Assembly: GCA_034687125.1 (NCBI GenBank)
Contig: JAQGBZ010000008.1
Span: forward strand, 434,001-498,000
Reading direction: 5' to 3'
DNA from: Neelides folsomi
Lineage: Eukaryota; Arthropoda; Collembola; Neelipleona; Neelidae
Length of the DNA stretch: 64,000 bases
The translations under genes were made by a program, and so were the position numbers. The first letter of the stretch is position 1. Each line of letters opens with the position of its first letter. The notes beneath the pieces were generated by a model. It worked only from the letters and a program-made list of their open reading frames with translations. It was not told the origin of the DNA and did no database searches. Shown piece after piece: positions 50,301 through 61,300 of the stretch.

Positions 50301-53300
50301 GTAAATAAGCTAATTACAAATTTCCTCACCTTTCAATCTCCTCAATCCCAATGATAATAAATAGGAAAAGTCCCAATGCATTCGGTCCTTAGCAAAAGAA
50401 CAAATGAAAAATCTCTCTTTGCCTTTTACACACTCATTGTGGAGAGTTTAATGGCTCTATCAATGATCCCCTCGCGTGTATCACTTCGGCATTTATTAGC
50501 AATAATATACACATCTCAATATTTCACATCTAATCATGTTAAGGCGGGTTGGTTAATTAAAACATGAAATTCATACAAAATAAATGATATCCGGAATTGA
50601 TGAATGTAAATCATGTGTCAATGAGTTCAAGACGCTCCTCTGACATTTATTCCTATTGTTCATTGTGCTTCAAAACTTCATCTCATCACTTTAAAGAAAT
50701 TCTTTAACTTCATCTAAGATAATGCATAACATTTTTTGTGAAAATCAACCCTTGTATTACAGTGACAGATAAGTAATAAAATTAAAAATTGTTTACGTTT
50801 TATTGTTCGTCCTTAGTGTATTTTATGTGCATAATCATATAGGAAATAAATTGTGTAAATACAAGAAAACTTCAAAGAATTATTAAGAAATGTTGAGCAT
50901 CTGGATTTTTAATTAGAGAATTAAAAGAAAACAAATCTTGGCAAATCTCATATCTCATATTAAAAGAATAAAAGTGAAAGAAACATAATGGAAATATCAA
51001 ATGATTAATCTCGCATTTATGCTACACGATCAAAATGAAAGGGATTGAATAAGAAAAGTTTGAGTACGCGAATCGAATTAATCGAAGATTTAATTACTTT
51101 ATTTTGTTTGTCCCGTAATTGATGACCGGTTTACATTTCTCTCATTAATGATTCCTTAAGTGGGATTTGGAGAGCCCATAAGTATGCACAGAACCCATCA
51201 ACCATTTCCTATTCATTCCTTTCAAAACGTCTTCTTGATGCGGATAATGAGAAGAAACATGCAGGTAGAACTTTTAAGCTTTTAACTCCCAATGTATTCA
51301 CCTGAGTTCATCCATCTCCATTCAAAGGCCGCTTCGACAGGCCTCGACGTTGAGGACCCAACACAGTAGGACAGAAGATGACAATTTTTCTTTCTCTCGT
51401 TAGGAAAGTGAGAGGAATCAATATACAAATAAAAGGATATTGAAATCCTTTACAGTGATTCTCTTACATTAAATGAATTAAATCCATTCGCCAATCTCAT
51501 ATTATGTATGCCTCTCTGTGATCATGTCTTGGGCCTCTTGAGATTCAGAAGTGAGGCAGTGGAATGATTGATTTCATTTTCTTTGATGGATCTACTCTAG
51601 CGGATGGGACATGAGGAGAACTTCAATTCATTCCATTTAATCTTAATTCATAATCCTTTTAATCTCCGTTTCAAAATAATTGAGTTTTAAATCCCATTAT
51701 CCCTTCAATTACAAAATTACAATTAGTTGAAATCTTCCTTTGAATTCGAAAGTTTTGCATACTTTATTTATATTCATCTCTATATACTTGTTTGTATACC
51801 ATAGACATGTATTTATGAGTACAATAAAATAAAAATGTAAGTAGGTACAATTTAGTGATAAGGTTTTGTTATATGTGATTTAACCTCCTCTAATTAAATA
51901 TCCTTAGTATTTGTTATAAGGTCGAGTATTATGGCCGTAATAATACCCAACTGACAAGTTACAATAATTTTATGATAAATACATGCGAATGTCTAAAACA
52001 CACATGAGGATTATCTCCATTCCGATTGTTCATTTGAATAATAAAAAGAAAGGACGTGTATATTATTACACAACCATAATGAAAATACCTTCGAATGTTA
52101 ATGTCTGTAATTTAGCGTCTGTGGATATTTTGATGTGGAGTGATTCGTCTGAGATATTTGGTCTCATTTGCATAAAATTCTCCTTTGTTGCTCAATTGAT
52201 TAATTTTTAATTTCCTTTTCGACTCCTCCTCAAGGGTGCAGGAGATATAACTAGATTATTCAACAGTACAATGCTAAGCCGCAGCCCTTTACAAAGCAAT
52301 ACAATTTCTTACCAATGTATTTGTATGCTTATAATTTTCGATGATATCATGTGTCCTTATATAAAAACGTTATTTTATAATGCTTATAAATGCTAAATGA
52401 GTATTATAAACGCCTCAACCATATGCAGTATTACCTATATAAAATAAGTAAATTACATGTAGACCATATTACCTATAATGTAAAATAATAAGAAATGAGC
52501 ATTGGAGATGAAATAACTGATAAAGAGATCTTTATCACTTTCAAATGCACTTTTCCATAGAGAGATGAAGGAGTCGACGTATTTGTTATATTAAATAAAA
52601 ACAATAAGTGGAGGTACTCGAATGGTTGTATGACAGCACACCTGGCAGACCAAGGAGTTGAAATAAGGCCATTTTATTAATTTATTTATTGCTCCTAGAC
52701 TCCCTTCGTTTTACACATGCAAAGTTGTAACAAGAACATGTTTATTTATTAATTACTCCAATGCTCTTGAGACTTACTTAACGAGATGAATTAAAATGAA
52801 GTGGATTTGTAAATGTGTGGCTGTGTAGCATGCACTTGGGGCATTAAACGGTTCACCTTTAAATTAGAAATAACACGTAAGTTCATAAATTTGCTCAAAT
52901 TGTACCTTAAAGACTTAAACCCTCATTAATTTAATTCATTGATTATAAGCGCTTTAAGCAACTCCAGGCTTTTTCCAATCTGAGATTTCGTAAATCTTAT
53001 AAAGAATGGATATAAACTTTATATAAACTTCACCTGATGATAGCTCGTCAACAATTCACATTTGTTGCTCTGATAGAGTCAACTAGAGCAAAGGCATAAA
53101 TAAACCAACAACTATGTTAATTGCCATTAACTTCTTCATGAACATTAAATTATAATAATGCGGAATTTTCGCAAATTGAGATTGAACCATGGAATAGAAA
53201 TGAGCTCATGTTACATTTTACATTATATGAAAATGAAGACATTTTCCCACTTCTCATTTCCATTTCGTACTTATTTATGCTAACTGCTCAATTTAATGGC

Positions 53301-54053
53301 TTTTAACTCTCTTCAAAACAAATGGGCCTACTTCATTCCTCAATTTCTAGGATATTACATTTGCTGATATTGAGATCATTAAATGTAACAAGAATTATAA
53401 ACTTTGATTTTTACATGGAACCTCCTCCGAGTAAATTTATTGCAAACGCTCGCCACCTCACCTTTGTAACTTTTCCTTTGGTATTAATTAACACATTAAC
53501 CTAATTGTTCTACAAGAGGTGTTATGAGAAGTTAAACAAGACGTTATGGTTCTTTTAACCCAGTTACAACTGCCAATGATTCTTTGGAAAGGAGGTTCAA
53601 ATTTTTGCAAATTTATGAGCTCAAATTCTATTATTCCTTTTCAACACGTCCCAAGAACTTTCTGTTCAATTCTGAGCCAACAACGGGTGAACTTGGGATT
53701 GAAGGCTCAAATAAAAAAAACAAGATAAGAATTGAATGGACGTGTAAATAGAAGTAAAGATCCGATGAAGGCCCGCCCGAATGAATAGTTGGATGTAAAT
53801 AAGGAGCGGAGGAGAGATAATAACAAATAATAAGATCTCATTTGCATAAAATAAAATCCGTTTTCTGTCATCACTTTTCTCTCATTGTGCAAGGTGTGCG
53901 TAAGATCTAGCCATTGTTATTTCCCATTCAGTTTCACGTGTTCATATCCGTTACATTCTTGCCGCTTTGTCCCACAACTAATAAACAAAGTGCGTAATGA
54001 TCGTAATATGAAAAAACGCTATCCATTTTTTCTTTGTTGGTTTATTGATGCAG
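47380..54053. other. AT-rich stretch without a supported gene
   Basis: No supported gene. TA-rich islands occur near 47430-47660, 49920-50000, 51740-51900 and 52300-52500. Imperfect direct repeats of about 20-25 bases sharing TATTACCTATA are at 52429 and 52468. An 11-bp duplication (TTCTTCCTCA) lies at 48284 and 48295. The short frames here are I/K/N/L-rich and look like chance. Confidence 0.55.
52429..52493. repeat. Imperfect direct repeat in a TA-rich island
   Basis: TATTACCTATA followed by an AAAATAA-type tail occurs at 52429-52448 and again at 52468-52493. The second copy differs by small insertions. Confidence 0.5.
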
Positions 54054-54236
54054 CATATGAGTTTTAATGCAGCGTGGTTTATGAAGAATATGAATAAATT
54101 GCAATACCATTGTGGATTGTACGAGTGTAATAAATTCGAGTTAGAACTCAAGTGCAGGCGTATCGATACAAACATTCATTTAATGAATGGAGCAAATGAA
54201 GTAAATGAAGTAATGGATGTCATAAGGAAAAGTTAA
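54054..54236 (+). CDS. Weak acceptor-supported terminal exon candidate
   Basis: A long pyrimidine-rich tract (TTTTTTCTTTGTTGGTTTAT) followed by GATGCAG at 54053 makes a good acceptor and opens 60 codons to a TAA ending at 54236. The translation begins HMSFNAAWFMKNMNKLQYHC, with four cysteines overall, then a charged tail. A 9-bp duplication (AAATGAAGT) adds the repeated VNEV-like text near the end. There is no recognisable domain. An overlapping minus-strand frame (53978-54175) covers the same DNA. Length is within chance. Confidence 0.18.
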   Translation, partial: HMSFNAAWFMKNMNKLQYHCGLYECNKFELELKCRRIDTNIHLMNGANEVNEVMDVIRKS

Positions 54237-55072
54237 GACTCCTTCACTTTGAATCTCATTATCATATCTTCACTAATAAGATAAAAGTGACTCCTATCAT
54301 GATGGAAAAAGAGCCGAAAAATGGACCGGAGGCTGGAAACATTTTTTTAATCCTTGTGATGAACATATTCAAAAAATAACACACGTTCCGCTTTCACTCA
54401 TCTCTGTCCGCTTGTCTCTTTTATTAATAAACAGTTTTTTACTTTCAGCATTTGACACCTTCGTTATTGTTTCTATTATAATTTAACATTAAGGAATATT
54501 ACGTGTGCTATTTTCCATATTATTATCTCAACAAAACCTAATAAGTATATTCATATTCTATACAGATAACACAGTATGAGTGAATAAAATTTTACAGTAT
54601 TCTATGCATTAATGTTATACCGATGTGAGTATTTCATTTATTAATACAATTGTAATGGACCGCTGTGAAGAACAAGCTCACTTTTTAATTTTTCCTCTAA
54701 CTCGAGGCGTCCCGTACAAATAAAGCGCTTTCTATTCTTGTGCAGGTGTGGTAAAGGAATTCATATTCACTCCCATTTAACTATCATTGTTGTATGGGGT
54801 TAAAGAGAGGGAAAATTCGAACAATCACATAAATCTTCATCAACTCAATTAACTTCGCTTCATGTGGAAAACACATTGTGTGTTTCATATTCGAAAATGA
54901 AATTGGAATCAAAAAATCTAATCTTTACCCAATCGTTTGACTTAGGGACACAGAAGAAATGAACATTGAAAATATTCATAAATTCATATGCGAAATATGT
55001 ATTGTACGTGGAATTACATATAGCTACATGCGTGCATTATACAATGGATGTTTTTAATCCATTGATTTTGGA
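54237..55072. other. Non-coding, AT-rich stretch
   Basis: I see no gene. A TA-rich block lies around 54480-54660. Nothing else stands out. Confidence 0.6.
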
Positions 55073-55336
55073 TCAATTGTTGTAAGTTGATCTCATGAAT
55101 TGAAAGGAATTTTTAAACTCGAGCTCTTGCAATCGAAAGACTCGAGGGGAGATCAATTTGATAAGTTGAAGAATCTGGAGAAGATTACGATTTATGTCTA
55201 TCAATTTGTCTACGGTGTGATGATGATCTAATGGAAATTTGTTTGGCCCACACGTGTCGCTCGGAGCTTTTAGGATAGATTTGTTCACCAAAGGAAGCAA
55301 GTAGGCTTGAAGCGAATCAAAATTATTTGCAAACAT
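55073..55336 (-). CDS. Unassigned ATG frame, protein-like text
   Basis: This 87-residue frame starts with ATG after a run of nine T on the plus strand (A on the coding strand). It has a purine at -3, a fair start context. The text is leucine-rich and amphipathic (SLQAYLLPLVNKSIL; LIDINRNLLQILQLIKLISP) with varied codons, reading more like a helical protein than most frames here. No family is recognised and no splice partner was found. It could be a small gene, one exon, or chance. Confidence 0.18.
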   Translation of the reverse strand: MFANNFDSLQAYLLPLVNKSILKAPSDTCGPNKFPLDHHHTVDKLIDINRNLLQILQLIKLISPRVFRLQELEFKNSFQFMRSTYNN

Positions 55337-58300
55337 CTTTTTTTTTATTAATGAGGCCTATGAAGCTGAAAAAATGTTTCCACATCCACAATGCTATTTA
55401 TTTACATACCTCCACAAAGTCGTATTTATTAATCCAACAAAACACGTGTGGAAGGCGCTAATACGAATTTCACGATGATCATTCAAAATAAATTTGCAAT
55501 ATTTCATCTTCTTCAACAATGGACCCGAGTCATGCGAGTTTGGATGAAAGTATGGACATAAATATTTTTTTCACCTTTTTCCCTTCAATGAAAAATGCAT
55601 AAAAAAATTAGCAAGTAGTGAGAGATCCAACGTCCAAACACATTATCAAATTATCAAAACAAATGGGGAGGGATTGCAAAAAAGTTTTTCCTTCGCAATT
55701 CATTTTCCTTTGTATGATTTGCGCCCTTATAAGTCTCTGGATTGAGTGAGTGAGTGAACAATCTTTTATGACATAAATTCAGATGGTCTAATCATATTAA
55801 ACAACATCGCGCAATTTCCCTCATTAAACTCCTCATAAGATCCCAGCTGGCATATAAGTCATATATGAAGAGATTAATCATCCCACGTCCTTAGAAGGCC
55901 TTTACATGTAGATTACACTTTTAACAAGAGATAAATCCATAAGGAGCATTTTTTCAATACCAATTTCCATATTGTGGAGATCAAAGCAGAAGCCGATTTG
56001 GAATTGGTCAAATTACATACCAATATCCATATGATATTAAAAGTGAAATTATAACTAGGAAAATTATAGAAAATGAAATTTCGCCATCGATGGGTGAATA
56101 TTACAGATATTACATTATTACGTTATTTAAATGTAAAGGCCGCTCCTATCACGGTATGTGTGGTACATTTAGTAAATAAGTTTGTAATAAGTTAAGCTTC
56201 AAGTCGAATGAGGATGTGGGAAAGTGAAGAAGTCGTAAATTTTGTTTCAGACACTGTCGTCGTCTTTTTCTCACTGAAGAGGCCTTGGGATGAAATAAGA
56301 CTCTTGGGGTTGTGTGGATCCAATGGGATTTGTCCTGTAATGAGAAGTCATAATTCTTTTTCCATTCCCTTAAAGGGATCAAGATGAATCTCTGGGTTAT
56401 TTACAAGTTTAATTTCCCTCTCGGAGAATTCCTTTTACAATGATGATGTTTTTACAACGATGCTCATACTGCAGTTTGGGATGAATGCAACACGTGGGTT
56501 CTTGTCCTCTTTGACGTAATTCTCCTTGCTGCATAATATTTCACTTAATTACTTTGACTTCTTCGAGGAATAAAAGAAGAATATGTGTGAATGTAATAAG
56601 AAACATAAACGACAATGACATAAATACAAAATACATTAAAATAAATTTTTGAAGGTACATTGTTAATTATTTTATATTTTTGAATTATTTTGTATACAAA
56701 TTACATATACAATATTATAACTTACAATAAACCATTAAATGGAAAACATGTAAATACTAAGAGTTAATTAAAAAAAATCTAATTTTTATTAAATTAATCT
56801 AATTATAAAATACAATTAATTATTTACATAGATTGACTTTAAGATTTCATTATCAGATTTACATAGAGAATAATGAAAAAAATGAACAAGGAAAAGGATC
56901 ACTTCCTCATGAGCCAATTCAGTATTCCTTGCTAATAGATCTCCTTATTAAGAGGTGGTGAGTTTGAAAGCAATCTCATCATGAGTCAATAATGGGACCC
57001 TGCAGTTCGCTCTTGTCCTTTATTTACATTGTTAAAACTCCCTGCTATGAAAGCAGATCAAATGGACGGAGCAAATGGAAAGGTGCAACAAAATTCCTCC
57101 TCATCTCATCGTCTCTTACAAGGAGGAATTGCGAACGTGGACAATACCTCAGTCACCCAATTAACACACATTTGAGGATTCAAAGGAAGTTCGTGAGTCG
57201 AGCGAAGGCGAAGACTCCCAACATTCATTTACTTCACATTTCTCTCTAATATAAATCCCTAATAGATTGCATTTTTCCAAGGTTTGCTCTCACTTCCTCT
57301 TTTGATCTTTTATTCCTTTTTCTATCCTCAAGATCACAGTTTTTCATTATCACTCCTATATTTGGCCCAGATCAAATATGAACCAAACTACCTGCATTGA
57401 TAATATTGTATACTAATAATGCTCATTTATTATAAATAAATAATAACAGTGTCAATTTGATTTTCTACATTATGATCCATTGTGGTTTAATTGTATTAAA
57501 GGGCTCATTCAATTCCTATTTATACTTGAAGAGATTTAAGACAGCATTGTTCTTTATATTATTGTTCTCCTCATTGTGAAAAAATTGGGGTGTAAATTAT
57601 GGCGGGCCAAACCCAGTCATCATTCATTTTCCGTTTTTCATCATTTCCTCGCCTTCGTTCCAAGGAGTTGGAAGGAATCATTGAGGAATGGGAGGATTTG
57701 GCTCCTGCATCAACGCCCATCAACTCCAATTTATATTTAATTATTATATAAGTTTATAAGTACAAATATTCATAGTTTGAACTATTTCTCTTTCCTATAA
57801 AATGGCTTAACAATTTGCACGCCTTTTTAATAAGAAATATTTCTTTAGCTAATTTATATTATCAATTCACTTGTGATTTATCTCAACTTTTTTTACTGGG
57901 CGATGGAATGAAGGAAGTTGGGAATTTATTGTTGTTTACTCACCCATTGCAGATTTTAATTGATTTTCATATTTTTATGTCCAAACTGTTAATGTGGATG
58001 GTTAGCGCTAATGAGAGCTTTCTAGTTTAATAAAATTGTAAGCTAACTGAGTTGTAATATACTCCCTTGTGTTATTACAATTCCAGAGCTTAGGGTTAGT
58101 TATTAATTACAAAGATGATTAATGTGTGAAATGTTTTGTGGATTAAAAACTACGAAATAAAAGTCATTCAAGGAAGTGCAATTTTGATATGATTTTGTTA
58201 CGTATTGCATATTTATGTATCTACGCTTGGATATGTTTGGGGGTTTAAATTGCCAAAAAGGAATAGTTAATATTAACATTCTCGCAACCGAGTTAAAAAA

Positions 58301-61300
58301 ATATAAAAAGTGTATTTGAGATTACACATGTTTTCACGTGTTACATTATCCAACCGATTTAACCTCCTTTAAATGACGAAATGATGAATGGAAGTTTGGA
58401 AAAAGAGCAAAATGATCTTTTATTCAATTTATGCACGAAATTCATGGTTTGTCTGTCCCTATTGTTCAAATTGGCCCTAATTTTCCAGATTTCTTTTCCT
58501 CACCTGATGTGTCTCAAAGTGTAAATGCGGCTTTGAAACTCACGCTCAGCTCAATATGTGTTTCTCCTTTCAATCTCCCCATTATAGCTTAACATGCATT
58601 ACGTGGGTATTTATTACATCACAAAAGATATAAATGCGTATGCAAATATTATTTTACCTTATTGTATTTGATCATCATATGATGAATTACATGTTGTTTT
58701 CTTCAAAATGGAATGTGGGTGTTTGGACATTGGCTCAATGATGATTTTTAAGCTGGTGGTGTATTTCATTTGAATAAGTTTTAACTTCACTTTTCCTATT
58801 AAAGGTCCAAAGGAATAAATTAGGATTAAGAGATGAGTCATTTCATTCTTCCGCACACTTCACCGAATTTAAAAGAGACGCTCCATTACAAATTAAAGAC
58901 AATGGGGAAACTTCGAGCAGAAACGCCATTCATTCAATAATTGCGAACTCAATGGCTTCGCAGAGGCGTTGAAAAAAATATTGAATTTTTAACTTAATGA
59001 GATATACGGCGTGCCGGGTCATGTAAATGCAAATAGGTATAGCACCTGTAACATTGTTAAACCATTACAATATTAACCAACTACTAAGGATAAATGATAC
59101 ACAGAGATACACATATATTGTATTTGAGTATTAAGGCCATTAAGGAGGCACAAGGGAGATAAAAGATGGTTATATTAGTAGTAAAGTTAATTAGAATTAA
59201 GGAATTTGTGTATAAATTATTTCGCAATGTTAAGTTGGGTGAATATATTTTGGCAGGTCCTTGTGGGAGAATTCGCAATCGTTTAGCTGATGAGATTTTT
59301 GGGTAGAGATGTGATAATTATTTACGGCTCATTCAAATAAAATAAGCTGAGGGCCTCAAGGTGCAGTTTTTCCTACAAGGAGTTGCTGATGGGATGAACA
59401 AACTTGTGATCACAAGAATAAGGAAATTCCATTAACTTGGGATTTAAATTCCCTTCCACATGCAGGGCATTTAATGTATGAAATGAGTGAAATTGGCTGA
59501 AATTGGGCAGTGACTCCGCAGAGATTTCGTGTGGAACCAATTGAGGATTATTAGAAGTACGGAGAGATTATTAATCCGAAAGTTCAGTGGTCTTCTCAAT
59601 TCCACTTTCGATTCTCATGCGAGTTGACTGGACTCTGGAATTTATTGTGCTAAATGTACATTAAAAAAGAGATGAAGGAGTCCGCAGAGCTTCGCAAAGG
59701 AGGAAGAAGAAATCCAAAAACACGTCTCATACACGCTCAGGTCTTTATTGATGTAACTTTGCCACGGAAGGATGAGCTTTACCTCTTGTTTGTGTGTACA
59801 ATTTATCCATTCTTCAAATTCCCTCTTTCCGCCTTTTTAAGACTCTTTGGGAGTCAATAACAAGTTTAAATAAACAGCATAGTTTTTTATTCATTTTAAA
59901 ACTCCAATAATATTAATTCAATTTGCTAAATCAAGTATTATCGCTTCGTTTAAATAATAATTAAATTATCTTTAAATAATTTTTTCTAGATATTCGCAAG
60001 TTGTTCAATATATTTTTTTATTAAATCACTAATCGTAAGTATATTATGAAATAGAAAATGATCACAATTTCTTATCGATTTATTAAATCCTATGGTCCAA
60101 TTAAAACGAGATTGAAAATGACACGAAAGTCTGAAAAGTGACAGTTGCTTGAAGGGACAGTTTGTCTCCAATGTTGATGGATCCACAGCGATATCTTGGA
60201 TTTGTCTTGGATTCGAACGTGAAGAATGTGAGGTCGTGTGTTGTGAATTTGCTGGGGGTTCGTGGACGACCCGTTCAGTCTCATTAGGTGAAATGTCAAC
60301 GCCTACTCCTTCACTCCGGGGAAGACATTCACAATGGAATGGGAAGTCTTGGGAGTTTAATGAGAACTCGCTCCCGGTAGGTCCAAAGACCCTTTGAATG
60401 ACCCAACTTAATCAATTCTCACTTTCTTATCTCACGGGCTTATTTAAGTTTATCATTCAGATTCTCCATTGCTTCACATCCATCCATACATAATATTAGC
60501 TCCACTTTCAAGCCCCTGTATTTAGATCTTCACTTGACTGATAGAGTTAAAATGTTCCGTATAGCCACAGGACAGACATTTACATTTTCCACATAACGTT
60601 TTTGTTGCTGTATTGGACTCTAATTGGAATCAAAGGGGATCTGGTTCAAAAGAACGTGTGCAAGGAGCTTGAAAGGTGAGACGTGGAAATCTGCAACCGT
60701 TTGCAATTTCATTCAATACCCATTTACATAACATCAGTGCAATTTAACACATCGTATCTTGATGCATTCACTTTATATTATATGTACCATATGTAATATA
60801 TATAAATACATAAGTTGTACAGGCACAGGTGCTCGAATGCAATGGTAATATACTGCACAAATTCTTCAAGTGTCCTATATATCAATGTATTGTACAGGAA
60901 TTGGTATTGAAAAGATACTTATGGCCCTCCCTGTATTTATTATATCTGTACATAAAAATATTTTCTTCTACATTATACTTTTACACTTTATCTTATTATG
61001 AACGTATGTATGACTTCCATTTTTTATAACATGTAATGGATATGAAGTATATAGTCATGGTGTGAGTAAATGGAGCTTTGTGCAAATCTCTCACCCCTCA
61101 TTGAACTCTGCAAATTCAAAACCAATAAAGTTGCGTGTTGCAAGGGAGTGATTGGGATCGTTTTCGCTTTCACCCACACCTTCCTCTGCTCCTCATTTGC
61201 AATTGGGAGAGGTTGAGGCGGAGGGGCAATAAATATAAACGAAATTCTTCTAATTTTTATCAACCCTCATTTTCTCAAGTTGAATGTGCTCGGAGCTTAA

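Noticed and set aside
60190-60215. GGATTCGAACG on the plus strand resembles a minus-strand tRNA B box
   Set aside because: The T-arm does not pair and no A box lies at the right distance.
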